From Prevotella sp. (GTDB lineage Bacteria > Bacteroidota > Bacteroidia > Bacteroidales > Bacteroidaceae): 34,256 nucleotides of DNA. Below the pieces are notes generated by a model. It saw only the letters and a list, made by a program, of their open reading frames with translations. It made no database searches and was not told where the DNA came from. Of this stretch, positions 8,184-15,682 are shown piece after piece. Each line of letters opens with the position of its first letter. Position 1 is the stretch's first letter. A program made the translations under genes and the position numbers. The DNA is taken from contig JAJWLX010000033.1 of assembly GCA_021636625.1 (NCBI GenBank), positions 1-34,256 on the forward strand, written 5' to 3'.

Positions 8184-9218
8184 ATGAACGAAGATTTTGA
8201 TATAAGACAACAGACGGTTTCGCCTGCCGAAAAGGAATTCGAGAAAGCACTGCGCCCACTGAAGTTCTCCGACTTCAGCGGACAGAATGGCGTGGTGGAT
8301 AATCTCGAAGTCTTTGTTGAGGCTGCCAAATATCGTGGCGAACCGCTCGACCATACCCTCTTGCACGGTCCTCCGGGATTGGGTAAGACCACATTGAGTA
8401 ACATCATCGCCAACGAACTGGGCGTGGGCTTCAAGATTACATCAGGCCCTGTGCTCGATAAGCCGGGCGACCTGGCAGGAATCCTCACCTCCCTGGAGCC
8501 TAACGATGTGCTTTTCATCGATGAAATCCACCGCCTCTCGCCAGTGGTAGAGGAGTATCTCTATTCGGCGATGGAGGATTACCGCATCGACATCATGATA
8601 GACAAGGGGCCTTCGGCACGCAGCATCCAGATAGATTTGAATCCGTTTACCCTCGTGGGAGCCACCACCCGTAGCGGACTTCTCACGGCTCCGCTCCGTG
8701 CCCGTTTCGGAATCAATCTGCATCTGGAATACTACGACCCAGAGACGCTTCAGAAAATTATCAAGCGAAGTGCGATGCTCCTGCAGGTGCCGATAGAAGA
8801 TGAGGCGGCAGTAGAAATCTCCCGCCGCTCGCGTGGAACCCCTCGTATCGCCAACTCATTATTGCGAAGAGTGCGTGATTTCGCCCAGGTGAAGGGCAAC
8901 GGAACCATCACTTACGAGATTGCCCAGATGGCGCTCAAGGCACTGAACATTGACCAGTATGGCTTGGACGAGATAGACAACAAGATTCTCACCACCATCA
9001 TCGACAAGTTCCGTGGAGGTCCGGTGGGCGTAAGCACCATTGCCACGGCTATCGGCGAAGATGGCGGTACCGTAGAGGAGGTTTACGAGCCGTTCCTCAT
9101 CATGGAAGGCTTCATCAAGCGTACGCCACGAGGCAGAATGGCCACCAAGCTTGCCTACGATCATCTCGGCAGGAATCCGTATGGAAGCAACATCCTGCAG
9201 GGCGACCTGTTTGAATAA
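8184..9218 (+). CDS. ruvB: Holliday junction branch migration ATPase RuvB
   Basis: 344 residues. AAA+ ATPase core with Walker A GPPGLGKT (about 62-69), Walker B FIDEIHRL (D113, E114), sensor GATTRSG and arginine-finger region PLRARFG, then the small lid domain and a winged-helix DNA-binding domain ending in GGTVEEVYEPFL...RTPRGR. With RuvA, not in the window, it moves Holliday junctions for RuvC resolution. Length and motifs are standard for the family. It is the first gene of a likely operon with coaD (38-bp gap) and ybeY (19-bp gap). Confidence 0.97.
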   Translation: MNEDFDIRQQTVSPAEKEFEKALRPLKFSDFSGQNGVVDNLEVFVEAAKYRGEPLDHTLLHGPPGLGKTTLSNIIANELGVGFKITSGPVLDKPGDLAGILTSLEPNDVLFIDEIHRLSPVVEEYLYSAMEDYRIDIMIDKGPSARSIQIDLNPFTLVGATTRSGLLTAPLRARFGINLHLEYYDPETLQKIIKRSAMLLQVPIEDEAAVEISRRSRGTPRIANSLLRRVRDFAQVKGNGTITYEIAQMALKALNIDQYGLDEIDNKILTTIIDKFRGGPVGVSTIATAIGEDGGTVEEVYEPFLIMEGFIKRTPRGRMATKLAYDHLGRNPYGSNILQGDLFE

Positions 9219-9220
9219 AG

Positions 9221-9256
9221 TTCGAATCTCAAAGTAATCTCAAAGTTCAAAGTAAA
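9221..9256 (+). repeat. CAAAGTTC leader repeat before coaD
   Basis: Short tandem units of TCTCAAAGT and GTTCAAAGTAAA fill the gap between ruvB and the coaD ATG. The same tract ends directly at the wbqC start (17622-17660), and a related copy lies inside the M16 peptidase gene (25323-25361). Confidence 0.7.
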
Positions 9257-9742
9257 ATGAGAATAGGAATATTTACGGGTACATTCGACCCATTTACGAT
9301 AGGACATCAGAACATTGCGGAGCGTGCCCTGCCGATGTTTGACAAGCTCGTGATTGCAGTGGCGATGAGCAAGCTGAAACATGCGCAGGAGGAAATCTCG
9401 AAGCGTGTGGAGGATATCAAGGCTGTTTTCCCGAAGGAATGTGCAGAGCTGGTAGATGCGGAGGATGCATCCAAGGGCTACCGCCTTGAGGTGGTTGCCT
9501 ACGATGACCTCACCATCGACCTGGCGCATCGCCTGGGAGCCAAGTTCCTGGTTCGCGGCGTTCGTTCAGCCAAGGATTTCGAGTACGAGCGAGAGCAGGC
9601 GGATATCAACAAGCAGTTGGGCGGCGTAGAAACCATCCTGCTGTTTTCCGACCCAAGATACAGCAGCATCAGCTCAACGCTGGTTAGGGAATTGAGATTC
9701 TTCGGAAGAGAAGTAGATGAATTTTTACCAAAAATAAAATAA
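9257..9742 (+). CDS. coaD: phosphopantetheine adenylyltransferase
   Basis: 161 residues, the usual CoaD length. It has the nucleotidyltransferase signature GTFDPFTIGH (8-17, with His17 of the T/HxGH motif), the LVRGVRSAKDFEYE substrate loop and the C-terminal ISSTLVREL motif. The enzyme joins 4'-phosphopantetheine and ATP to dephospho-CoA, the penultimate step of coenzyme A synthesis. Its start is preceded without a clear ribosome site by the CAAAGTTC repeat. It lies between ruvB and ybeY; translation may depend on read-through from ruvB mRNA. Confidence 0.95.
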   Translation: MRIGIFTGTFDPFTIGHQNIAERALPMFDKLVIAVAMSKLKHAQEEISKRVEDIKAVFPKECAELVDAEDASKGYRLEVVAYDDLTIDLAHRLGAKFLVRGVRSAKDFEYEREQADINKQLGGVETILLFSDPRYSSISSTLVRELRFFGREVDEFLPKIK

Positions 9743-9761
9743 AAATAGGAGGAAGAAGCGT

Positions 9762-10196
9762 ATGATAACATACAATGTAGATGGCGTGAAAATGCCAAAG
9801 ATCAAGAAGCGTGATACGAGTGCCTGGATTCGCAAGGTAGCTGCCTCTCATGGCCGCAAGGTGGGTGAGATTGGCTATATGTTTGTAGATGACGAGAAGA
9901 TTCTCGAAGTGAACAATGAGTATCTGGGTCATGATTACTATACCGATGTCATCACCTTCGATTATGATGAGGATGATGTGATTAACGGCGACATCGTGAT
10001 TTCGCTCGATACGGTCCGCACCAATGCCGAGCAGTTTGGCAAGACCTACGATGATGAGCTTCACCGCGTCATCATCCATGGCATCCTGCACCTCTGCGGA
10101 ATTAACGACAAAGGTCCGGGAGAGCGTGAAATCATGGAGGAGAACGAGAACAAGGCACTAGCCCTGCTCGAAGGTGCTTCGATATTGAAGAAGTAA
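9762..10196 (+). CDS. ybeY: endoribonuclease YbeY (16S rRNA maturation factor)
   Basis: 144 residues. The YbeY metal-binding signature is HGILHLCGIND: His106 and His110 are present, but the third ligand of the canonical H-x3-H-x5-H motif is Asp116. From memory this replacement is common in Bacteroidota YbeY, so the protein is probably active. YbeY takes part in 3' processing of 16S rRNA and ribosome quality control. A strong AGGAGG precedes ATG by about 10 nt. The gene ends the ruvB-coaD-ybeY unit. Confidence 0.92.
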   Translation: MITYNVDGVKMPKIKKRDTSAWIRKVAASHGRKVGEIGYMFVDDEKILEVNNEYLGHDYYTDVITFDYDEDDVINGDIVISLDTVRTNAEQFGKTYDDELHRVIIHGILHLCGINDKGPGEREIMEENENKALALLEGASILKK

Positions 10197-10302
10197 AGCC
10201 CTTCGATATTGGGAAGCCATTCCTTTGATGTTGGAATTAAGTTTCCAATATTTAGAGATACATTCCCTCTTCGGATTTCTCGGGCGAAGTATAGAAAATC
10301 AG

Positions 10303-10325
10303 CTGTTAACTGTTAACCTGTTAAC
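10303..10325 (-). repeat. GTTAAC element, copy 2
   Basis: Same three-block structure as the copy at 6771, with the matching flank TATAGAAAATC. It lies between convergent ybeY and dusB. An additional isolated GTTAAC is at 10349-10354. Confidence 0.8.
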
Positions 10326-10372
10326 TTTTGATGGTCAAGATGAACAGTTAACTCTTAATGTGGTTCATGAAG

Positions 10373-10493
10373 CGGGCTGAAGGCCCAGCAAGCTCTTAGC
10401 CCAGGGCAACACCCTGGGTACAAGGAAGATATAACGGATTCGCCCTGTAAGGGCAAAAGCTTTCATATACGAGGCTTTTGCTCCTGCAGGGCG
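10373..10493. repeat. REP-like GC-rich palindromes
   Basis: First palindrome about 10399-10418, built on GCCCAGGG / CCCTGGG. Second 10441-10493, with arms CGCCCTG...GGCAAAAGC and GCTTTTGC...CAGGGCG. The second directly abuts the dusB stop codon and can serve as its 3' hairpin. Related copies are at 20488, 23915 and 24701. Together with copy 2 of the GTTAAC element it accounts for most of the 304-bp gap. Confidence 0.75.
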
Positions 10494-10500
10494 TTTTGCT

Positions 10501-11487
10501 TTATTCTATCGCCTTGATTCTTTCCCGGCATTCTTTCAATATTTCTTTCAGTTCCTCCACGGTAGTGGCTCTCAGCATGGCGATTCTCGTCTGGCGAAAA
10601 TCGGGAATGCCTTTGAAGATAGGGGAGGCAGCAAGATGGCGACGGGTGTGGAGAATGCCTCTGTACTCGTCGATGCGCTCCACGTTGATGCGAAGCTGCT
10701 CCTCCAGAAGGTCAATCTTCTCATCCACGGTTAATGGGGCTGCACCCGTATTGTCCAGGTAATCACGTATTTCCTTGAAGATCCAAGGTCTTCCGAAGGT
10801 GGCGCGGCCAATCATCACCGCATCTACGCCGTAACGCTCAAAAGCAAGCTTGGCTTCTTCCGGGGTTGTAATGTCGCCGTTGCCGATGATAGGAATATGG
10901 ATGCGGGGGTTGTTCTTCACCTCACCTATGAGGCTCCAGTCAGCTTCGCCCGTATACATCTGGCTTCGGGTTCTGCCGTGGATGGTGAGTGCCTGGATTC
11001 CGCAATCCTGTAGCTGCTCGGCAAGCTCGGTGATGATGAGGTTCTCGCAATCCCAACCCAGTCGGGTTTTCACGGTTACGGGCACGTTTACCGCCTTCAC
11101 CACCTCTCTTGTAATATCCAGCATCAGCGGAATATTGCGGAGCATTCCGGCTCCCGCACCCTTTCCGGCAACCTTCTTCACCGGACAGCCGAAGTTAATA
11201 TCAATCACATCCGGCTTCGCCTGTTCCACAATCTTGGCAGCTTCCACCATATCCTCGGTGGTGCGACCATAAATCTGAATGCCCACAGGGCGCTCCTCAT
11301 CGCTTATTGTAAGTTTGCTGACTGTGCTCTTGATGCTTCGCACCAAGGCTTCTGCCGATACGAACTCAGTATAAACCATGGCAGCTCCGAATCGCTTGCA
11401 GAGCATGCGAAAGCCAATATCCGTTACGTCTTCCATCGGAGCGAGGAAGAGGGGCTGAGGCCCAAATTCTATATTACCTATTTTCAT
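10501..11487 (-). CDS. dusB: tRNA-dihydrouridine synthase, DusB type
   Basis: 328 residues, TIM-barrel flavoprotein. The N terminus has FLAPMEDVTD, the FMN-contacting segment of Dus proteins. The catalytic Cys101 lies in DINFGCPVKKV, followed by the Dus loop GKGAGAGML. RTRSQMYTGEADW and IIGNGDITTPE complete the FMN site. The enzyme reduces specific D-loop uridines of tRNA with NADPH. The helical C-terminal domain has normal length. It is the last gene of a minus-strand run after dprA, separated from it by 135 bp that contain short GAGTTAAAG direct repeats. Confidence 0.93.
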   Translation of the reverse strand: MKIGNIEFGPQPLFLAPMEDVTDIGFRMLCKRFGAAMVYTEFVSAEALVRSIKSTVSKLTISDEERPVGIQIYGRTTEDMVEAAKIVEQAKPDVIDINFGCPVKKVAGKGAGAGMLRNIPLMLDITREVVKAVNVPVTVKTRLGWDCENLIITELAEQLQDCGIQALTIHGRTRSQMYTGEADWSLIGEVKNNPRIHIPIIGNGDITTPEEAKLAFERYGVDAVMIGRATFGRPWIFKEIRDYLDNTGAAPLTVDEKIDLLEEQLRINVERIDEYRGILHTRRHLAASPIFKGIPDFRQTRIAMLRATTVEELKEILKECRERIKAIE

Positions 11488-11496
11488 CGTTTTTAT

Positions 11497-11533
11497 AAGG
11501 AGTTAAAGGAGTTAAGGAGTTAAAGGAGTTAAG
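11497..11533 (-). repeat. GAGTTAAAG microrepeats upstream of dusB
   Basis: About four units of GGAGTTAA(A) follow one another on the plus strand between dprA and dusB. The function is unknown; slippage is possible. They lie in the probable 5' leader of dusB. Confidence 0.6.
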
Positions 11534-11622
11534 ACAAATGCTTCGTAAATGATAATCCTTGATAATCCTTCTCCGAAATTTCGGCTGCAAAATTACATCT
11601 TTTTTTTGATATTGCCAAAGAG

Positions 11623-12753
11623 TTACTTCAAAAGATGATACATTCCTCCTGCCAGGGTGCGGATGATTCCCTTCATTTCCATCTGGAAGAGGAGGGAAGT
11701 GAGGCGGGAGATGTCGATGTTCGATTTCACGCTGATGATGTTGATCTGCAAGTCGTTGGTCTTCGAGAGGATGCTGACGATGAGCTCCTCTTCGGGTGAT
11801 AATTCCGGAAAGAGGCTGCGCTCGATGCCCTGCTGCTTGGCTCTCATCAGGGTGGCGTCATCCTGCCAGCGCATATCCTTCACGAAATCCTCGGCACTGG
11901 TGATGAGCGTGGCGCCGTTGTTGCGAATCAGGTTGTTGCAGCCCTCGCTGTAGTAATCGCCTATCCTGCCCGGAAAGGCGAAGACATCCCTGCCGTAGGA
12001 TTGCGAAATATCGCAGGTGATGAGGCCTCCGCCGTGAGCAGCACTCTCTATTAGGATGCAGGCATCCGACATTCCTGCCACAATTCGGTTGCGGCGCACG
12101 AAGTTGATCTTATCTGCATTCGTACGGGTAAGAAATTCGGTGAGCAAACCGCCTTGCTCTATCATCTTAGCCGCCGTCTCCCGGTGCTGACGTGGGTAGA
12201 GGTCGTCGAGACCATGAGCCAGAACGCCCACGGTTTCATAGCCGCTGGCGAGCGCCTGTCTATGAGCCACGATATCCACACCATAAGCCAGGCCGCTCAC
12301 TATCAAGACACGAGGGGAGAGCTGCTTCAAATCCGTAATGAAGCGGCGGATAAGGTCTTCGCCGTAAGGGGTGCAGTGGCGGGTTCCCACGATGTTGATG
12401 ATTCGCTGCTGATTCAGGTTGGCGTTGCCTTTATAGAAGAGCATGAGCGGCGCATCATCGCAATCCTTGAGTCGTTGCGGATAACGTTCGTCGTTCATCG
12501 TTATCGGTTCGATACCATATCTTATGTCGTATTCCAGTTCTTCTTCGGCGCGTTTTCGGGCCTCGTCGCAGTTTTGGATAGCGTTTACGAGTTTATCCGA
12601 GGCATCGGGGAGGATGTCTCTAAGGTTATTCTTATGCTCAAGGATGAGCGTGGCGGAGCCCACCTTTCTATATAGTTCCAGCATTCCCGCAAGGCTGAAG
12701 TAATTCAGCCTTGTTAAGAGTATAGTATTTAATATTTCCTGTTGGTCAGCCAT
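11623..12753 (-). CDS. dprA: DNA-processing protein DprA (Smf)
   Basis: 376 residues. Order: N-terminal SAM-like helical region, the Rossmann-fold DprA core (VGTRHCTPYG; SGLAYGVDIVAHRQAL; FVRRNRIVAGMSDACILIESAAHGGGLITC), and a C-terminal winged-helix-like domain ending MKGIIRTLAGGMYHLL. DprA binds incoming single-stranded DNA during natural transformation and loads RecA; homologues occur widely in bacteria not known to be competent. Start ATG follows the stop of the DUF2851 gene by 18 bp, so the two are co-transcribed. Confidence 0.93.
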   Translation of the reverse strand: MADQQEILNTILLTRLNYFSLAGMLELYRKVGSATLILEHKNNLRDILPDASDKLVNAIQNCDEARKRAEEELEYDIRYGIEPITMNDERYPQRLKDCDDAPLMLFYKGNANLNQQRIINIVGTRHCTPYGEDLIRRFITDLKQLSPRVLIVSGLAYGVDIVAHRQALASGYETVGVLAHGLDDLYPRQHRETAAKMIEQGGLLTEFLTRTNADKINFVRRNRIVAGMSDACILIESAAHGGGLITCDISQSYGRDVFAFPGRIGDYYSEGCNNLIRNNGATLITSAEDFVKDMRWQDDATLMRAKQQGIERSLFPELSPEEELIVSILSKTNDLQINIISVKSNIDISRLTSLLFQMEMKGIIRTLAGGMYHLLK

Positions 12754-12771
12754 AATCTTAAAAATAATTAG

Positions 12772-14064
12772 TTATCTCTTCAAGTATTCATACCCAATCC
12801 TGCACCTCAGGCATTCCTTCCTGTCGCAGTATTCCTTCTTCAGCTGGATAAGCGCCTGGCTATCCCCGGCATTCTCCACCTCCAGGCCACACTGCTGCCA
12901 CATCCTTACTATGTGGTTATTCTCCGCCTTCAGCTCCTCCAGGAAATCGAAGGCGCGGTCGCAGTATTTCTCCTCACCCCGGTGCCTGCCGTAGGCAAAG
13001 AGGATAGGGACCACGGTGTTGATGATGAGCAGATTGAGCGAGAAAGGGGAGAGATGCTTCTCGTTACGGATGCTCGTGCTGCCGAAGGTATAATGGGTTT
13101 CCCAATACTCCGTAACGCTGGTTGAGAGCACCTGCTTCGCCTCCTTCACCGTGCTTGCCCCGAGCAGCTGGCTCAGCCCCGCACGGCGGTTATAATAAAG
13201 ATTGGCTAACTGCGAGATGCGGATGTGAGGGAAGTTCTGCGGGCGCAGGCGCAGGAAGCGCCACTGCTTGTAATCCATCGGCTGCAGCGAGAATTTATGC
13301 GAGAGATAGAGATATTCGTTCCTCAATCGGGAGAAATAGCCGTCGTTCAGCGCGTCTTTCTGATATCTTTCGGGAATGGTGTTCAGTTCCAGCAGTCCGG
13401 CTTGCCCCAGAAAGATGGCTTCTATCTGGAAGAGGTCGTCGCGGTGATGATCTACGGCTCTCAGCGGCAGATGGTAAGCCCACTGCTCGAACGCATCACC
13501 GTTGATTCCGAACCCGTAGTTGCGCGCCAGGGTCACGAAGTAGGCGTTCTCCCAATCGCCGTTACATTGCTTTACGCGCGCCTCTATTGCATCGGTTTTC
13601 TGCGATAAGCGCTCGGTTTGCAGGGCGCTCATCCAACTGTGCACGGTGAGGCGGGTGAGCGATGGGATGATCTGGTAGCAGGGAGGATACTGGTCGATGC
13701 TCAGCAGCTCCTGATAATGCTTCGATACGTTTTCGGGGATGTCGAGCTGCAACTGCACGAGGGGCTCGCCTTTCGAGTTCTTGGCTTCTACATCGATGGT
13801 TCCGCAAACGTGCAGGATAACGTTGTCGTAGCGTTCATCCTTGTCATGTCCGTGTACATACCAGTCGCTTGCCTTGTCGTGAATCTCCACGTTTCCCACC
13901 CATAGGGTACCGTTGAGTTTGATTTTGGCATTGAAGAAATCGGGCCCTGCATTGCGGTTGTGCAGTCCGGGGTCAATAACTTCCACAGCCTGGTGCCAGG
14001 TGGTGGTGAGTGGGGTGAGTGGGAATAGCTTGTGCTTCCACACGTAGTGAAGGAGTTGCTCCAT
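12772..14064 (-). CDS. DUF2851 family protein
   Basis: 430 residues, no signal peptide or membrane segment. The opening (MEQLLHYVWKHKLF), the block DPGLHNRNAGPDFFNAKI, and GNVEIHDKASDWYVHGH near the N terminus are hallmarks of DUF2851, a Bacteroidota-enriched family of unknown biochemical function. The conserved acidic and His residues in GPDFFNAKI...GNVEIH (residues about 40-67) recall a nuclease-like D-...-E-x-H pattern, but this is inference. The C terminus has a Cys cluster (CDRKECLRCRIG) that could bind metal. It sits immediately upstream of dprA and downstream of a thioesterase gene; linkage to dprA hints at a role in DNA handling but proves nothing. Confidence 0.8.
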   Translation of the reverse strand: MEQLLHYVWKHKLFPLTPLTTTWHQAVEVIDPGLHNRNAGPDFFNAKIKLNGTLWVGNVEIHDKASDWYVHGHDKDERYDNVILHVCGTIDVEAKNSKGEPLVQLQLDIPENVSKHYQELLSIDQYPPCYQIIPSLTRLTVHSWMSALQTERLSQKTDAIEARVKQCNGDWENAYFVTLARNYGFGINGDAFEQWAYHLPLRAVDHHRDDLFQIEAIFLGQAGLLELNTIPERYQKDALNDGYFSRLRNEYLYLSHKFSLQPMDYKQWRFLRLRPQNFPHIRISQLANLYYNRRAGLSQLLGASTVKEAKQVLSTSVTEYWETHYTFGSTSIRNEKHLSPFSLNLLIINTVVPILFAYGRHRGEEKYCDRAFDFLEELKAENNHIVRMWQQCGLEVENAGDSQALIQLKKEYCDRKECLRCRIGYEYLKR

Positions 14065-14183
14065 AATTGTTCGGCTTTATTAGGGTTATAAGATTGCCTC
14101 TTTCGGAACGCAAGTTCTAATGCTTGACCTTGGCGGATGCAAGTTCTTCGCTCGTGTGCGGAAGGGGGGTATTGAAAAATCAG

Positions 14184-14206
14184 CTGTTAACTGTTAACCT
14201 GTTAAC
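14184..14206 (-). repeat. GTTAAC element, copy 3, overlapping a stop codon
   Basis: The first GTTAAC on the minus strand (complement 14201-14206) supplies the TAA stop of the thioesterase gene (complement 14202-14204). The element continues into its 3' end and a T-run. Confidence 0.85.
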
Positions 14207-14618
14207 CTTGGGATGAGAAATATTTCTCGAATGCCTTGTCGTAATCCTCGCTGTTGCCCAGCTTGCCGTTGATGAGGCAGACGAGTTCTACGGTTGCCTT
14301 GAGGCAGAGCTTCTCGTCGCTGGCACGGAAGATGTCCTGATGGAAGACGTATCTCACGCCCTGCTTCTCCAGCCACAGGCGCGAAAGGAATTCATCATCG
14401 CATTGCAGCGGAACCTTGTACTGCAGGTTCATTCTCGCCACCACAGCATCCACACCCTTGTTGTGCATTTCGGCAAAGCTGAGGCCGCATTCCTTCAGGA
14501 AGAGATGGCGGGTATGCTCCATGTAGTGCAGATAGTTGGCGTTGTTCACGATGCCCTCAATATCGCACTCGTAATCCCTCACTTCCATCTTTGTCTCGAA
14601 TATGTATTTGCTCATCAT
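14202..14618 (-). CDS. acyl-CoA thioesterase, 4HBT/YbgC-type hotdog fold
   Basis: 138 residues, the normal single-hotdog length. The N-terminal motif VRDYECDIEGIVNNANYL matches the 4-hydroxybenzoyl-CoA thioesterase active-site segment (D-x-x-G-x-V-x-x-x-x-Y), with the catalytic Asp in CDIEG. Members hydrolyse short or aromatic acyl-CoAs, often linked to phospholipid or envelope metabolism; the substrate is unknown here. Two ATG codons stand together at the start (MM). The stop codon is formed by a dispersed GTTAAC element. It is the first gene of the leftward run with DUF2851 and dprA, 137 bp from the former. Confidence 0.88.
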   Translation of the reverse strand: MMSKYIFETKMEVRDYECDIEGIVNNANYLHYMEHTRHLFLKECGLSFAEMHNKGVDAVVARMNLQYKVPLQCDDEFLSRLWLEKQGVRYVFHQDIFRASDEKLCLKATVELVCLINGKLGNSEDYDKAFEKYFSSQG

Positions 14619-14665
14619 TTTCTATTTTTTAGTTACTAAATGAGGCTAAAAGCCCTAAATCACTG

Positions 14666-14673
14666 CAAAAATA
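14666..14673 (-). promoter_or_regulatory. -7 box for the thioesterase gene
   Basis: The minus strand reads TATTTTTG here, about 47 nt before ATG. No convincing -33 is seen. Confidence 0.4.
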
Positions 14674-14738
14674 ACCAAAATTTTCTATTTATTATTATAA
14701 TAACAAGGATTTTTCAAGGTTTTTCGAAGAAAAATGTG

Positions 14739-14746
14739 TATTTTTG
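14739..14746 (+). promoter_or_regulatory. -7 box of the dapB promoter
   Basis: TATTTTTG matches the consensus; the -33 region is T-rich but not canonical. A structured leader of about 100 nt follows before the dapB ATG. Confidence 0.55.
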
Positions 14747-14763
14747 CATAAAAAAAGCTGCAC

Positions 14764-14816
14764 TCGGCAATTTGAAAGCAAGCTTTCATTGCGCTCATTT
14801 GCATTTTTTTTGCCGA
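14764..14816 (+). promoter_or_regulatory. structured 5' leader of dapB
   Basis: Outer arms TCGGCAA (14764-14770) and TTGCCGA (14810-14816) enclose a perfect inner hairpin TGAAAGC-AA-GCTTTCA (14773-14788) and a T8 run directly before the closing arm. It could be a leader hairpin or a dispersed leader repeat. It does not match the lysine riboswitch core as I know it. Confidence 0.4.
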
Positions 14817-14855
14817 ATAGAACAAAAAGTAAGAACAAATAAAATTTAGATAAAG

Positions 14856-15617
14856 ATGAAAATTGCTTTGATCGGCTACGGAAAGATGGGACACATGATC
14901 GAGGAGATCGCCCTGCAGCGTGGCCACGAAATCGTATGTAAGATTGACGTGAATAACCCTCAAGACATCGACAGCCCGGAGTTCTGCTCTGCCGATGTTG
15001 CCATTGAGTTTACCAACCCTACTGCCGCCTACGGCAACTATCTGAAGGCTTTCTCACACAACGTGAAGGTGGTTTCAGGTTCTACAGGTTGGATGAAAGA
15101 CCATAAGGAAGACGTGGAGAAACTCTGCGCCGACGGTAAGCAGACCCTCTTCTGGGCCTCTAACTTCAGCATCGGTGTGGCTATCTTCTCTGCCGTAAAC
15201 CGCTATCTGGCTAAAATCATGAACGGATTCCCACAGTACTCAGTATGCATGCAGGAAACCCACCACGTTCATAAGCTCGATGCGCCATCAGGTACAGCCA
15301 TCACCCTTGCCGAGGAAATTATCGACAATATCAACCGTAAGAAGGATTGGAAGCGTGGCGTTACCTACTGGACAGAGGATGGCCATCACGATGAGGGCGA
15401 TGCAAACATCACCGATGAGGATTTGGTTATCAACTGCGTACGCGATGGTGAGGTTCCTGGAATCCATGCCGTGATGTACGACAGCGATGCTGATATGATT
15501 ACCATCGAGCACAGTGCCCACTCACGCAAGGGCTTTGCCCTGGGAGCCGTTCTCGCAGCTGAGTTCACAGCCAACCATTCTGGTTTGCTCACCACATCAG
15601 ATTTATTTAAGTTCTAA
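14856..15617 (+). CDS. dapB: 4-hydroxy-tetrahydrodipicolinate reductase
   Basis: 253 residues. The Rossmann NAD(P)H site is GYGKMGHMIE near the N terminus. SGSTGW, ASNFSIGVAIF and the catalytic segment ETHHVHKLDAPSGTA identify DapB; the HH pair and the Lys of HKLDAPSG are the proton-transfer and substrate residues. It makes tetrahydrodipicolinate for lysine and diaminopimelate, hence for peptidoglycan. It begins a rightward operon dapB-lepB-S26 paralogue-wbqC-like, an arrangement I recall as conserved in Bacteroidota. Confidence 0.95.
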   Translation: MKIALIGYGKMGHMIEEIALQRGHEIVCKIDVNNPQDIDSPEFCSADVAIEFTNPTAAYGNYLKAFSHNVKVVSGSTGWMKDHKEDVEKLCADGKQTLFWASNFSIGVAIFSAVNRYLAKIMNGFPQYSVCMQETHHVHKLDAPSGTAITLAEEIIDNINRKKDWKRGVTYWTEDGHHDEGDANITDEDLVINCVRDGEVPGIHAVMYDSDADMITIEHSAHSRKGFALGAVLAAEFTANHSGLLTTSDLFKF

Positions 15618-15682
15618 ATCAGGAATCTCGGAAATATGATTTCTTGAAACAGGATTTCTCCTGAAATTAAGAAAGAAAAAAT

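Noticed and set aside
14739..14855. Lysine riboswitch before dapB
   Set aside because: The leader is too short (about 100 nt) and lacks the conserved multi-stem core.
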